From Laspinema sp. D2d (lineage in GTDB: Bacteria; Cyanobacteriota; Cyanobacteriia; Cyanobacteriales; Laspinemataceae), in contig NZ_JAMXFC010000037.1 in the NCBI RefSeq assembly GCF_025370755.1, positions 1 through 64,000 on the forward strand: a stretch of 64,000 bases of DNA, read 5' to 3'. The first letter of the stretch is position 1. The number at the start of each line of letters is the position of its first letter. A model generated the notes under the pieces. It did no database searches, was not told the DNA's origin, and saw only the letters and a list, made by a program, of their open reading frames with translations. This document shows positions 9,244-18,413 of this stretch, piece by piece. The position numbers and the translations under genes are program-made.

Positions 9244-10122
9244 ATGATTAATAAAGAATCAGTTTATGTAATTATCCCAGTACACAACCGTAAGGCCCTA
9301 ACCCTTAATTGTCTAGAACACCTAACAAAAACGGGAGATTACCAGCGTTATCATATTCTTGTGGTGGATGATGGTTCCACCGATGGAACGGCAAAGGAGA
9401 TCGCTGCTTCCTACCCAGATGTAACCCTGTTACCAGGAAATGGGGACTTATGGTGGACTGGTGCGATCGCCGCCGGGATGGAATATGCTAACAGCAAAGG
9501 AGCAGAATACTTTATTTGGCTCAATGACGATTGTTTACCGGAACCCGGTACTTTACCTTTACTTCTAAAGGTTACCCAAGAAAATCCCGATACAATTACC
9601 GGTGCAGCTTGCTATAGCGCCGATTCTAATTCTCCCATTAGCAATGGATTTATCGGAAGAAAATCATTGATCGTAAGTCCCGAAGAAATTATATTTGTTC
9701 AAGGAATGTCTGGGTTTTGTGTTGTAATTCCTCAATCGGTATTTGCAAAAATTGGGCCACCTGAAGCAGATAAATTTCCTCAATATTCCGGAGATGATAC
9801 TTATACTTTAAAAGCCACTCGTTCAGGATTTAAAGCTTGTATTGTCGGAAGCGCTAAGGTTATTCTGGTTGGTAAAGTTCGAGTGACTCATAATATTCAG
9901 CACTATATTCATCCTAGCCAGAGTATTACCCAAACTTTTAAGGCATTATTCTTGAGTAAAAAATCTCCATACTATTTACGGAGCCGGTTTTTTTATCATA
10001 TACAAAAATATGGATATATTTTGGGGGCTTTCCTGTTTGCCCTTAAATTTAAACTATGGGTACTTCAGTGGTTACAGAAAGAATTTTTTCTTAAAAATAT
10101 GGATCAAGTTGAAGTCAAGTAA
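9244..10122 (+). CDS. Family 2 glycosyltransferase, rhamnosyltransferase-like
   Basis: This 292-residue GT-A enzyme has YVIIPVHNRKAL, VVDDGSTDGT at 40-49, LPGNGDLWWTGAIAAGM at 63-79 and the metal-binding NDD at 94-96 (WLNDDCLPEP). The GNGDLWW block is typical of the rhamnosyltransferase-like GT2 group. A hydrophobic stretch near residues 255-275 suggests membrane attachment. It follows the beta-helix gene by 88 bp. With it HIP1 sites reappear (GCGATCGC near 9464) after about 8.8 kb without one. Confidence 0.86.
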   Translation: MINKESVYVIIPVHNRKALTLNCLEHLTKTGDYQRYHILVVDDGSTDGTAKEIAASYPDVTLLPGNGDLWWTGAIAAGMEYANSKGAEYFIWLNDDCLPEPGTLPLLLKVTQENPDTITGAACYSADSNSPISNGFIGRKSLIVSPEEIIFVQGMSGFCVVIPQSVFAKIGPPEADKFPQYSGDDTYTLKATRSGFKACIVGSAKVILVGKVRVTHNIQHYIHPSQSITQTFKALFLSKKSPYYLRSRFFYHIQKYGYILGAFLFALKFKLWVLQWLQKEFFLKNMDQVEVK

Positions 10123-10934
10123 ACTGCTGATGGGGAGTTAGTATGAATTTTAATTAATTCTGACCGATTGTTAATAAATTTAGAGAGGGTCTGAGCGATC
10201 GCCAGAATTTGACCAATCACAGTTCGACCCTTGCTCAGTTTTCAAAAAATATCTCTAACTCGACTTCTATGAAGAAATACTCTCCGGGCAATAATGAATG
10301 GTTAAATCATAAAGCATAGGGGGATGATTGACTGACCTATATAATGTAGTAGGAGTAAGAATTAAATAGCAATCTTAAGCTCATTAAAATGAAAGCAATG
10401 GGGTTTATTTCAATCTAGCATTATTTCCTTTGAGCGGCTTATTTATATTGAAGCTTAGGAAACTGTACCTCGCCATTGCGTCCAATGGGGAAATAGGAAA
10501 AAATCAAAGCTTAGTCAATGGCAGTAAAATCTTGGGTAACAATCTATAGGTTTCATATAATTTTGTAGGTGAAATATGGAGGAAATCTAAGAAAACGCTT
10601 CATTCCTTTCATTAAAATACTCAAGATTCAGATTTGGTCGAACGTTTTAGTCTAACCTATGAAATGTACTCGGATTACCCGTCAGAAGCGTGATCCATCT
10701 CAGTATCGAAGTCTTGATCTATTACGCAACTGGGATAGACACCTTGCAGTAGATGCGCGACGACAAAATCTTAGGCAATGGGCCTTTATGAAATTTAAAA
10801 CTCCACATTCAACCCCAGGCCGAACAGACACTGACTCTACGGGATTCTCAAATACATATTTAGGGTTGGTCCAATAGTAATTTCCTGTGTACTATAGGGT
10901 AAACTATGAATATGTCCAGGAGGATGGTTTACCT
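10123..10934. other. Long intergenic gap inside the glycan locus
   Basis: About 0.8 kb without a convincing gene. A 72-codon open frame at 10659-10877 has no recognisable domain and low-complexity composition, so I do not call it. One HIP1 site sits near 10195. AGGAGG at 10918-10923 belongs to the next gene. The gap probably carries a promoter for the second half of the locus, but I see no strong -35/-10 pair. Confidence 0.4.
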
Positions 10935-12164
10935 ATGAGAGTGCTTGTTTCTAGCTATGCTTGTAGACCCCATGTTGGCTCTGAACCGGGAGTGGGTTGG
11001 AACGTTATTCAGCAATTGGTCAAATATCACGAAATTTGGGCGATTACCCGAGAAGACAATCGCCCTAGTATTGAAGCAGAACTAGCTCAAAATCCTGTAA
11101 AGGGATTGCACTTTATTTACTATGATTTTCCGGATTGGGCAACTTGGTGGAATAAAAACCAACGAGGGGTTCAATTTCATTACTATTTATGGCAGATTGC
11201 GGCCTATTTTTTAGCCCGCAAGCTTCACCAAGAAGTCCAATTTGACTTAATTCACCACGTGACTTATGTGCGTTATTGGACTCCTAGCTTTATCGCCCTA
11301 CTTCCGATTCCCTTTATCTGGGGACCTGTTGGTGGCGGAGAATCTGCACCCAAATCTTTGCTCGGACACTTGAACCCTCGTGGTAAAGTTTACGAAACAT
11401 TACGGGACTTGGCTCGTGGGATAGGAGAGATAGACCCTTTCGTACATCTGAGTGCTCAACGCAGTGTCATTGCCTTAGCGACCACGGAACAAACAGCAGC
11501 ACGGTTGCGGAAACTGGGGGCTAAAAATGTGCAAGTGGTTGGAGAGTGTGGGATGAGTTCTGATGAAATAGAGAAGCTACATAATCTACCAGCTCCCTCT
11601 TCTTCCCCAGTATGCTTTATCAGCATTGGACGACTTTTACACTGGAAAGGGTTTGACTTGGGCCTTCAAGCTTTTGCAAAAGCTAAAATCGAAGGTTCTC
11701 AATACTGGTTGGTAGGTGACGGTCCCGAAAAGTTACGGCTTCAAACATTAGCTTCCCAACTGGGTATCGCCGATCAAGTGAAGTTTTGGGGAAAGTTGCC
11801 ACGGGAAGAAACTTTGCGCCGACTTGCAGAAAGCCACGTTCTGGTTCACCCTAGTTTACACGACTCGGGAGGATGGGTTTGCTTAGAGGCAATGGCAACG
11901 CAACGCCCGGTTATTTGTCTTGATCTTGGAGGACCAGGGATTCAAGTAACTGAAGAGACAGGGGTGAAAATTTCTCCCGACAGTTTTGATGAAGTTATCG
12001 ACAACCTTGCAAATGCATTCACGCTTTTGGCGAATGATCCAAAATTACGGGTGGAGATGGGAAATCAAGGCTATCGGAGGGTGAACGAGGTCTATCAATG
12101 GGATGTCAAAGGTTTATTTTTGGCCCAACTTTATGAAAAAACTGTTAATTCAGTCTCTTGGTAG
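10935..12164 (+). CDS. Family 4 glycosyltransferase
   Basis: The start is taken at ATG 10935 (MRVLVSSYACRPHVGSEPGV), because AGGAGG lies 11 bp upstream and this is where family similarity begins; an in-frame ATG at 10887 would add 16 unlikely residues. The 409-residue product is a GT-B enzyme: the N-half has SEPGVGWNV and FIWGPVGGGESAP, and the C-half has SIGRLLHWKGFDLGLQAF, GDGPEKLRLQ and the donor-binding SLHDSGGWVCLEAMATQRPV. It should add a sugar from a nucleotide donor to the lipid-linked glycan. The specific linkage is unknown. Confidence 0.87.
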   Translation: MRVLVSSYACRPHVGSEPGVGWNVIQQLVKYHEIWAITREDNRPSIEAELAQNPVKGLHFIYYDFPDWATWWNKNQRGVQFHYYLWQIAAYFLARKLHQEVQFDLIHHVTYVRYWTPSFIALLPIPFIWGPVGGGESAPKSLLGHLNPRGKVYETLRDLARGIGEIDPFVHLSAQRSVIALATTEQTAARLRKLGAKNVQVVGECGMSSDEIEKLHNLPAPSSSPVCFISIGRLLHWKGFDLGLQAFAKAKIEGSQYWLVGDGPEKLRLQTLASQLGIADQVKFWGKLPREETLRRLAESHVLVHPSLHDSGGWVCLEAMATQRPVICLDLGGPGIQVTEETGVKISPDSFDEVIDNLANAFTLLANDPKLRVEMGNQGYRRVNEVYQWDVKGLFLAQLYEKTVNSVSW

Positions 12165-12678
12165 GACTGCCCTTGAATATTAATCTAATCGTTCACGCAT
12201 TTTTTGAGCAGTTATAAAACTCAACAGTCACTAAATAGTTTATATTCTGTTGTTGGTCGAAATAAGGGGGTGAAGACTGTCACCCTATCTTAACCTTTAG
12301 GCAATTTTGACAACCCGCTTGAAAATGAGTGAACATTAGGGTTATAATAAGAAGATGGACACTTTGGGGAGGTAATGCTATAGTTATGTAGATGTTCTCC
12401 TCTAAAATTGTCCCTCTAGCCAAGGGTAAAATACCAATTTTAGCAGGGGTTATAAACGCTGTCGTAATTCCCGCTCAAATAATAAGACTATAACCTGGAT
12501 AATATTTCTTTATTTGTATTCCTTAAATCGGGAAAAAATATATCAAGGATTGATCAAAAAGGTTGGATTATGAGAAGTCTGAGGGTTTAAAGTTATCCTC
12601 TAGGAGGATTCAATAAAAAATAAATCTTGAGTTTGTAGCTGTCAACAGAAAATGAGAGTTTTTGTCTGATTTACCATT
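12165..12678. other. Intergenic stretch before the next glycosyltransferase
   Basis: About 510 bp with no gene recognised and no tRNA. The only notable signal is a candidate sigma-70 promoter at 12319-12348, described separately. The rest is AT-rich and unremarkable. Confidence 0.4.
12319..12348 (+). promoter_or_regulatory. Candidate sigma-70 promoter
   Basis: TTGAAA at 12319-12324 and TATAAT at 12343-12348 are separated by 18 bp. The -10 is a perfect consensus. It would give a leader of roughly 320 nt to the glycosyltransferase gene at 12679, long enough to lower confidence. Confidence 0.35.
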
Positions 12679-13812
12679 ATGAATATTGCCTTTTATCTAA
12701 AAGTATTTCCGCCTAAAGGTAAACCCCTGAATCGGGGCCTCAAAAAAGCTGTGGATGGTCTGGCAGCTGGTTTGGTTGATTGTGGTGCTAATGTAAGTGT
12801 TTTATGTGAAGGGGAGCAGGATAGTTCCTTCCTGACTGAAGGAGGATATGAAGTTAAATGCTTTGCCAAGAATTATCCTAATGTATTCAAATTTTCTCTG
12901 TCTGACAATTTAAAAAAACATTTGCTGCAAAATTCCTATGATATTGTAGTTTTACATGGAATATTTCATCCTTCTCTTTATTCTTTATCTCGATTGTTGA
13001 AAGAAAAGGGTAATCCTTATATAGTAGCACCTCACGATCCTTATCATCCTTATATTTTTAAGAAAAACTCCCAGATTAAATGGCTGTATTGGTATTTCTT
13101 TGAACGAAAACTCTTGCAGGAAGCCAGCTTGATACAGCTTTTAGATATTCGTCATGGAGATTTATTACAAAGTCTAAAAATTGAAACCCCCTGTGTTGCT
13201 ATTCCCAATGGATTTGATTCTAATGATATTATCCCGGAATCAAGTTTAAAATGGCCCGATCAGGGTCCAGCAAAACTTTTATTTTTAGGACGAATTGATT
13301 CTTACAATAAAGGTTTAGATATTTTACTGGATAGTTTTGCCCAAGTTCTTAATACAAATGAAATCGATTTAAACCTTCAAGGACCTGATTTTGGAGATAA
13401 AAAAATGCTCTTAAAAAAAGCTGAAAGCCTAGGAGTTTCTAGGAGTTTTTGGTGTAAAGAGCCTGATTTTAATGTTTCTCCTACTTCTATTATTGCAGGG
13501 TGTGATATTTTTTGTCTTCCTTCCCGGTTTGAGGGATTTGGATTATCTGCCTTAGAAGCAATGCAAGCAGGACGAGTGCTTTTAGTGTCGGAAATTGCGG
13601 GCATATCCCCCTTCGTTAAAGCAAGTGGCTGTGGTGTTGTTGTTCAACCCAACGTAGCTAGTGTGAAAGATGGATTAGTTGAACTATTAGCTTGCCGATC
13701 GCACTGGAAAGAAATGGGCCTTGCTGGTCGGCGGTATGTGGAGGAAAACTTACAGTGGAAAACCATTGCTGCCGATGCTTTAGAAAAATATAACCGCTTA
13801 CTTAAACAGTAG
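12679..13812 (+). CDS. Family 4 glycosyltransferase
   Basis: The 377-residue GT-B protein has an N-terminal acceptor half (KAVDGLAAGLVDCGANVSVL, YIVAPHDPYHP) and a C-terminal donor half with LFLGRIDSYNKGLDILLDSF near 200-220 and the E-x7-E block PSRFEGFGLSALEAMQAGRV near 277-296. This is the classic GT4 layout. It sits 57 bp upstream of another GT4 gene and is probably co-transcribed with it. Sugar specificity cannot be stated. Confidence 0.87.
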   Translation: MNIAFYLKVFPPKGKPLNRGLKKAVDGLAAGLVDCGANVSVLCEGEQDSSFLTEGGYEVKCFAKNYPNVFKFSLSDNLKKHLLQNSYDIVVLHGIFHPSLYSLSRLLKEKGNPYIVAPHDPYHPYIFKKNSQIKWLYWYFFERKLLQEASLIQLLDIRHGDLLQSLKIETPCVAIPNGFDSNDIIPESSLKWPDQGPAKLLFLGRIDSYNKGLDILLDSFAQVLNTNEIDLNLQGPDFGDKKMLLKKAESLGVSRSFWCKEPDFNVSPTSIIAGCDIFCLPSRFEGFGLSALEAMQAGRVLLVSEIAGISPFVKASGCGVVVQPNVASVKDGLVELLACRSHWKEMGLAGRRYVEENLQWKTIAADALEKYNRLLKQ

Positions 13813-13869
13813 AATGGTTGGAAGCACCAAAGTGTTGCCCATTTGTAAACTGGACAGGGGATTGACAGG

Positions 13870-15036
13870 ATGCATATCCTCAGCATACACAATCGCTACC
13901 AAATTCGGGGTGGTGAAGATGAGTCACGAGAATCCGAAGAACGTCTCTTACGGGAAAACAACCATACAGTAGATGTTTACGAAGATCATAATGATCGCGT
14001 AGCAGAACTGGGAAAATTGCGCGTTGCCCTGCGAACCGTCTGGTCTGTGGAAAGCTATAAAATTGTCAGAGAACGGATCAAACAAAATCCCTACGATCTG
14101 ATTCATGTTCAAAATTTTTTCCCCTTAATCTCTCCTTCGGTCTACTATGCCGCTAAAGCGGAAGGGATTCCGGTGGTTCAAAGTTTACGGAATTACCGTT
14201 TGCTGTGCGCGAATTCTTTCTTTTTCCGGCAAGGACAAGTTTGCGAAGACTGTATGGGAAAAGTGATTCCTTGGCCGGGAGTTGTTCACGCTTGTTATCG
14301 GGACAATCGTGCGGGTTCTGCAGCTGTGGTAGCCATGCAAACGGTCCATCGGGCTTTGCGGACTTGGACTAATATGGTGGATGTTTACGTGACTTTAACC
14401 GATTTTGCTCGGAATAAATTTATTGAAGCGGGTTTACCGGCTGACAAAATTGTGGTAAAACCCAATTTTGTCTCTACGGATCCGGGGGTGGGTGAGGGAA
14501 AAGGCGGGTATGCTTTTTTTGTTGGGAGACTTTCCCCAGAAAAAGGATTAGAAACGATGCTAACGGCCTGGTCACGTTTGGGAAAACGGATTCCCCTCAA
14601 AATTGTTGGAGATGGACCACTAGGTCCCTTCGTTGAACAGGCAGCACAAAACCTGCCCAATGTGGAATGGTTGGGTCGGCGTCCCTTGCCCGAGGTTTAT
14701 GATCTGATGGGGAACGCTTCATTTGTTATTTTTCCATCGGAATGGTACGAAACTTTTGGCCGGGTTGCTGTGGAAGCGTTTGCGAAGGGAACCCCTGTGA
14801 TTGCGGCGAATATTGGCGCGATCGCCGAGTTGGTGGAACAGGGACGCACGGGGAGATTCTTTCGTCCTGGGGATGTCGAAGACTTAATTGAGCAGGTCGA
14901 GTTTGCCTTAGATCATCCTGATCAAATGGCTCAGATGCGGCGGGAAGCAAGGGCTGAGTTTGAAGAAAAATATACAGCTGATCGCAATTATCAGTTACTC
15001 AGGGAGATTTACTCCCGCGCTAAAGGGTTGCATTAA
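13870..15036 (+). CDS. Family 4 glycosyltransferase
   Basis: The 388-residue GT-B enzyme starts MHILSIHNRYQIRGGEDES, a typical GT4 opening with the acceptor-binding RGGEDE loop. LRNYRLLCANSFFFRQGQVCEDC is the cysteine-bearing mid region of a common cyanobacterial subgroup. The donor half has FVGRLSPEKGLETML and PSEWYETFGRVAVEAFAKG with the paired glutamates. The gene has more typical GC content and a HIP1 site (near 14819), unlike the AT-rich genes at 4-9 kb. Confidence 0.88.
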   Translation: MHILSIHNRYQIRGGEDESRESEERLLRENNHTVDVYEDHNDRVAELGKLRVALRTVWSVESYKIVRERIKQNPYDLIHVQNFFPLISPSVYYAAKAEGIPVVQSLRNYRLLCANSFFFRQGQVCEDCMGKVIPWPGVVHACYRDNRAGSAAVVAMQTVHRALRTWTNMVDVYVTLTDFARNKFIEAGLPADKIVVKPNFVSTDPGVGEGKGGYAFFVGRLSPEKGLETMLTAWSRLGKRIPLKIVGDGPLGPFVEQAAQNLPNVEWLGRRPLPEVYDLMGNASFVIFPSEWYETFGRVAVEAFAKGTPVIAANIGAIAELVEQGRTGRFFRPGDVEDLIEQVEFALDHPDQMAQMRREARAEFEEKYTADRNYQLLREIYSRAKGLH

Positions 15037-15145
15037 TGGATAAAAAGCGCTGGAGATCTCGATGGTATTTATAATCTAGGGGGGAATAAACGCCAGCAAT
15101 GCTGCTGGCCGATCGCCCAAAAGCTCATCACAGCAGGAGAACAGA

Positions 15146-16216
15146 ATGTCTGTAGTTATCGTAACCGGATCCGGTGGATTGATTGGTTCCGAGGCCGCCC
15201 TATTCTATGGCAAAGCGGGGTACAAAGTCGTCGGGATTGACAATGATATGCGTCAATACTTTTTTGGACAGGAAGCTTCCACGAGTTGGAACCGTGAACG
15301 AATCAGCAAAGAACTCGGGGATCAGTATGAACATAACGAAGTTGATATCCGCAATCCCGAAGCCATTAATGCAATTTTTTCTAAGTACAAATCAGATATC
15401 GTCCTAATTGTCCATACGGCGGCGCAACCCTCTCATGATTGGGCAGCAAAGGAACCGTTTACGGATTTCTCGATTAATGCCAATGGGACCCTGGTTTTGC
15501 TAGAGGCAACCCGGGAGTTTTGTCCGGAGGCGGTGTTTGCCCATTGTTCCACCAATAAGGTGTATGGCGATCGCCCGAATACATTACCCCTGGTTGAACA
15601 GGAAACCCGTTGGGAATTAGACCCCTCTCACCCCTACCAAAATGGGATCCCCGAAGAGATGAGCATTGACCAAAGTATGCATTCTCTGTTTGGGGCCTCG
15701 AAAGCTGCCGGAGATCTCTTGGTCCAAGAGTATGGGCGCTATTTTAATATTAAAAGTGCCGTATTTCGTGGCGGGGTCCTCAGTGGACCCCAACATTCCG
15801 GTGCTCAATTACATGGGTTCCCTTCCTATTTGATGAGATGCGCCATGACAGGAACCCCTTACACCGTGATCGGTTATAAAGGCAAGCAAGTCCGGGACGT
15901 CATCCACTGTACTGATGTGATTCTGGCGATGGATACCTTTTTTAAAAAACCTCGGATTGCTGAAGTGTACAACCTGGGTGGGGGTCGCGAGAGCAATACT
16001 TCGGTGATGGAAGGGATCCAAATGTGCGAAGAGATTACTGGCAAGAAGATGGAAACCAGCTACACTGAGACCAACCGCATGGGGGATCATATCTGGTATA
16101 TCAGTGATTTAAGTAAGTTCAAATCCCATTATCCCGAGTGGAAATTAAGCTATCCTAGTGTCAGAGATATTTTTCAAGAAATCTATGACTTTAATCAGTC
16201 TCGCTGGGGGAGTTGA
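15146..16216 (+). CDS. NAD-dependent nucleotide-sugar epimerase (extended SDR family)
   Basis: The 356-residue protein has the Rossmann motif TGSGGLIGS at residues 7-15 and resembles CDP-paratose/CDP-tyvelose 2-epimerases in the block [17 protein letters not shown] and in [13 protein letters not shown]. Such enzymes invert a sugar carbon on a nucleotide carrier, here probably supplying a special sugar for the glycan. The catalytic YxxxK of most SDR enzymes reads FGASK (in [13 protein letters not shown]), with Phe replacing Tyr; related cyanobacterial sequences, as far as I recall, share this. CAGGAGAA is a good ribosome-binding site before the ATG. The exact substrate is uncertain. Confidence 0.8.
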   Translation: MSVVIVTGSGGLIGSEAALFYGKAGYKVVGIDNDMRQYFFGQEASTSWNRERISKELGDQYEHNEVDIRNPEAINAIFSKYKSDIVLIVHTAAQPSHDWAAKEPFTDFSINANGTLVLLEATREFCPEAVFAHCSTNKVYGDRPNTLPLVEQETRWELDPSHPYQNGIPEEMSIDQSMHSLFGASKAAGDLLVQEYGRYFNIKSAVFRGGVLSGPQHSGAQLHGFPSYLMRCAMTGTPYTVIGYKGKQVRDVIHCTDVILAMDTFFKKPRIAEVYNLGGGRESNTSVMEGIQMCEEITGKKMETSYTETNRMGDHIWYISDLSKFKSHYPEWKLSYPSVRDIFQEIYDFNQSRWGS

Positions 16217-16288
16217 GTTGCCCAATTTCTTGGACATAACTTCTTGAAAAGTTATCAAGTCTTGCCAGGGTGTTCTACTAAAAAAATC

Positions 16289-16314
16289 AGCAATTAGCCC
16301 CAGCGCTAATTGCT
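16289..16314. other. Perfect 10-bp hairpin
   Basis: AGCAATTAGC at 16289-16298 pairs with GCTAATTGCT at 16305-16314 around a 6-base loop. There is no T-run on the plus-strand side, but a run of six A lies to the left, so it would act as a terminator only for minus-strand transcripts. On the plus strand it may be an mRNA-stabilising or processing hairpin between the epimerase and wecG-like genes. Confidence 0.45.
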
Positions 16315-16346
16315 ATGGATTAAAATTTACCCAGTTCTAAATAGAG

Positions 16347-17162
16347 GTGATTGGGGTGATTAATCGAGGGAAATACTCCGTACTCGGAGTGGAAATATCA
16401 GCCATTGATTATGAATATGGTGTGGAAGCGATTATTAATGCAGCCAAGGCGCGATCGCCTCTAGCCATGACCGCTTTGGCGGTTCATGGGGTGATGACGG
16501 GCTTTTCTGATCCCGTTCATCGTCGCCGCTTAAACGCATTTGACTTGGTAACTCCTGATGGACAGCCAGTGCGCTGGGCGCTTAACTGGATTCATGGGAT
16601 TAAACTGCCCGATCGCGTCTATGGTCCAACGTTGACTTTAAAAGTCTTAGAAGCGGCTGCAAGAGAAGGATTGCCGGTGTATTTTTACGGCAGCAAACAG
16701 GAAACCTTGGACCTATTATTGAAGAAATTAGAGGTTAAGTTTCCCGGGTTAAAAGTCGTTGGTGCAGAACCCTCTAAATTTCGCCGGTTAACTCCCGAAG
16801 AAAAGCAAGAAGTAGTTAATCGGATCAATAATAGCGGTGCAACCATTACTTTTGTGGGGTTAGGTTGTCCTCGTCAAGAAGTCTGGGTTTATGAGTATCG
16901 CAATCATTTATCCATGCCCTTGATGGCAGTGGGGGCTGCCTTTGATTTTCATGCGGGTACGGTATCTCAGGCACCGCCTTGGATGCAGAAACGGGGACTG
17001 GAATGGTTCTACCGATTGATTCAGGAACCGGGACGGTTGTGGAAGCGCTATTTGTTATTGAATCCGATGTATTTGACCTTTACTTTTTTACAAATGTTAT
17101 CCATTTCTAAGCAGCCGGTTTTGAAGCCAACGGGAATGGAACCGGAAGAGTCTTATGGGTAA
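16347..17162 (+). CDS. WecG/TagA/CpsF family glycosyltransferase
   Basis: The protein (271 residues from GTG 16347, or 268 from GTG 16356, which has AGAGG at a better distance) matches the GT26 family: MTALAVHGVMTGFSDPVHR, the catalytic-region FDLVTPDGQPVRWAL near 58-72, and VGLGCPRQEVWVYEY near 173-187. Members move N-acetylmannosamine or a related sugar onto undecaprenyl-diphosphate-linked GlcNAc, an early step of surface-glycan assembly. The C-terminal tail (about 215-250), with clustered basic and hydrophobic residues (LYRLIQEPGRLWKRYLLLNP type), mediates membrane binding in this family. It closes the glycan locus, with a strong terminator 50 bp downstream. Confidence 0.88.
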   Translation: MIGVINRGKYSVLGVEISAIDYEYGVEAIINAAKARSPLAMTALAVHGVMTGFSDPVHRRRLNAFDLVTPDGQPVRWALNWIHGIKLPDRVYGPTLTLKVLEAAAREGLPVYFYGSKQETLDLLLKKLEVKFPGLKVVGAEPSKFRRLTPEEKQEVVNRINNSGATITFVGLGCPRQEVWVYEYRNHLSMPLMAVGAAFDFHAGTVSQAPPWMQKRGLEWFYRLIQEPGRLWKRYLLLNPMYLTFTFLQMLSISKQPVLKPTGMEPEESYG

Positions 17163-17211
17163 GCTATGAATCCGGTTGCGGCAGATTTCAAACTGCTGTT
17201 AACGGAACAAA

Positions 17212-17236
17212 GCCCGCTTAAAGGCGGGCTATTTTA
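17212..17236 (+). terminator. Rho-independent terminator after the glycan locus
   Basis: A GCCCGC...GCGGGC stem at 17212-17230 is followed by TATTTTAT. The same AGCCCGC/GCGGGCT stem recurs at 34376-34393. It ends transcription of the plus-strand glycan genes. Confidence 0.75.
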
Positions 17237-17290
17237 TGAGAATCACCGATCGCCCCATCCCTTCTACACTTACTTGCCAACCCCTTCTCT

Positions 17291-17551
17291 CTAATTCGCC
17301 GTCGAGTTTACTCGGGAATAGTGCCACCCTGGACTAACTTCTAAGGGCAGAATTTTTAAACCATTGAGTACAAATCCACGGTATGTCACCCCTTGGCAGG
17401 GATGCCACTCATAGATCGCTTCGCTACCTTCAAGATACTCAATTTCGCTCATTACCCGGTATTTGTGGCTTTCACTTTGAGAAAAAAGCATCACAGGGGT
17501 TTCTTCTCCAGCAGGGGCAATCAGTTTATGAGTGGGAGCAAATATACTCAT
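17291..17551 (-). CDS. Small conserved-looking hypothetical protein
   Basis: The 86-residue protein is not a family I can name. It has no signal peptide or membrane segment and reads as a compact beta-rich domain (YRVMSEIEYLEGSEAIYEWHP, YRGFVLNGLKILPLEV). The ATG has GAGG about 8 bp upstream, and codon use looks genuine. It stands alone between the terminator of the glycan locus and the next plus-strand gene. Confidence 0.6.
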   Translation of the reverse strand: MSIFAPTHKLIAPAGEETPVMLFSQSESHKYRVMSEIEYLEGSEAIYEWHPCQGVTYRGFVLNGLKILPLEVSPGWHYSRVNSTAN

Positions 17552-17842
17552 GATTAAAACCTCGATTAAAACTTGAATTAAAGTAGGGAGATTCAGTGAT
17601 TTCCCGGTTGACTTGTTGTATTATCAGCGGATTTTAACCTCTGCTGTGCGATCGCTATCCTCCAAGGCAAGTGAAATACTTTACTCTACTCCTGTGATTG
17701 CGATCGCATTCGATGTTTTTTAACGCGATACTCCACTTGTCCTACCCTTAACGGTGGCTTCATTCTAAAAACTGAGTCACTCAACCTGGGAAGATGGTAA
17801 AAAGCACTCAACAGCGGCTCTAAATTAAGAAGGAGAATCCAA

Positions 17843-18298
17843 ATGCAATTTCAAACCTCAGCACAAGAAGCCTGTTATCACAAAGTCGCCCTCTGGATGC
17901 AAGAATTATTTGGCAAATTTCCCTGTGCTCGCCAAGATATCCCTGGATTGGGGCTATTTATGGGTTCCGCCCTGGTGGAAGTCCTGATTTTACCTTGGGG
18001 AGAAGAGGATTCTGTAATCAATACCCGCGCTTATGTGGTGACGGGGACGGAACTGACTGCGGATCTGATGCGCTTTCTCCTGGAACAGAATAGCAATATG
18101 ATTTTCGGGGCTTTTGGCATTGACTCGAAGGGTGATATCCTGTTCGAGCATAGTATTGTGGGTTCCACTTGCGATAAAAAAGAACTGGAATCTTCGGTGA
18201 ATGCTGTTCTGGAAGTCTCCGACGAGTACGATGATCAATTGGTAGAACGATGGGGCGGCAAACGTGCTCTCGATCGCATCTGCGGCAACTCTAACTAG
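17843..18298 (+). CDS. YbjN/type III secretion chaperone-like protein
   Basis: The 151-residue acidic protein has the alpha-beta pattern of the YbjN/CesT-like fold: an N-terminal helix (ACYHKVALWMQELFG), strands with ALVEVLILPWGEEDSVINTRAYVVTG, a central helix (ADLMRFLLEQNSNMIFGAF), and FGIDSKGDILFEHSIVG followed by a long C-terminal helix. Cyanobacteria carry such stand-alone proteins without any type III secretion system; they are thought to bind peptides or partner proteins. The start has a strong AAGGAGAA site. Fold assignment is by pattern only. Confidence 0.6.
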   Translation: MQFQTSAQEACYHKVALWMQELFGKFPCARQDIPGLGLFMGSALVEVLILPWGEEDSVINTRAYVVTGTELTADLMRFLLEQNSNMIFGAFGIDSKGDILFEHSIVGSTCDKKELESSVNAVLEVSDEYDDQLVERWGGKRALDRICGNSN

Positions 18299-18319
18299 AG
18301 CATCGGTACCCTAGCGGTT

Positions 18320-18383
18320 AAAACCCGGTTTCTTGAGAAATATCCCCATTAGGACCAAATCTGCGCCAGAAACCGGGGTTCTT
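18320..18383. repeat. Palindromic AAACCCGGTTTCT / AGAAACCGGGGTTCT element
   Basis: AAACCCGGTTTCTT at about 18320-18334 is mirrored by AGAAACCGGGGTTCTT at 18368-18383, making a stem of about 12 bp with small mismatch around a 33-base spacer. Elements with this core are, to my knowledge, dispersed in filamentous cyanobacterial intergenic DNA. It lies between convergent genes. Confidence 0.5.
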
Positions 18384-18413
18384 GTCCCTTAGATCGAAAC
18401 GGGGACCGAGGCC

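Noticed and set aside
10659-10877. 72-codon plus-strand open frame in the glycan locus
   Set aside because: No domain, no ribosome-binding site of note and unusual composition; it lies in the leader of the glycosyltransferase gene at 10935.
16289-16314. Plus-strand terminator after the epimerase gene
   Set aside because: The hairpin is perfect but has no T-run on that side, so termination of plus-strand transcripts is unlikely.
17843-18298. Type III secretion apparatus component
   Set aside because: The fold resembles secretion chaperones, but no secretion genes are present and such proteins are common in cyanobacteria without that system.
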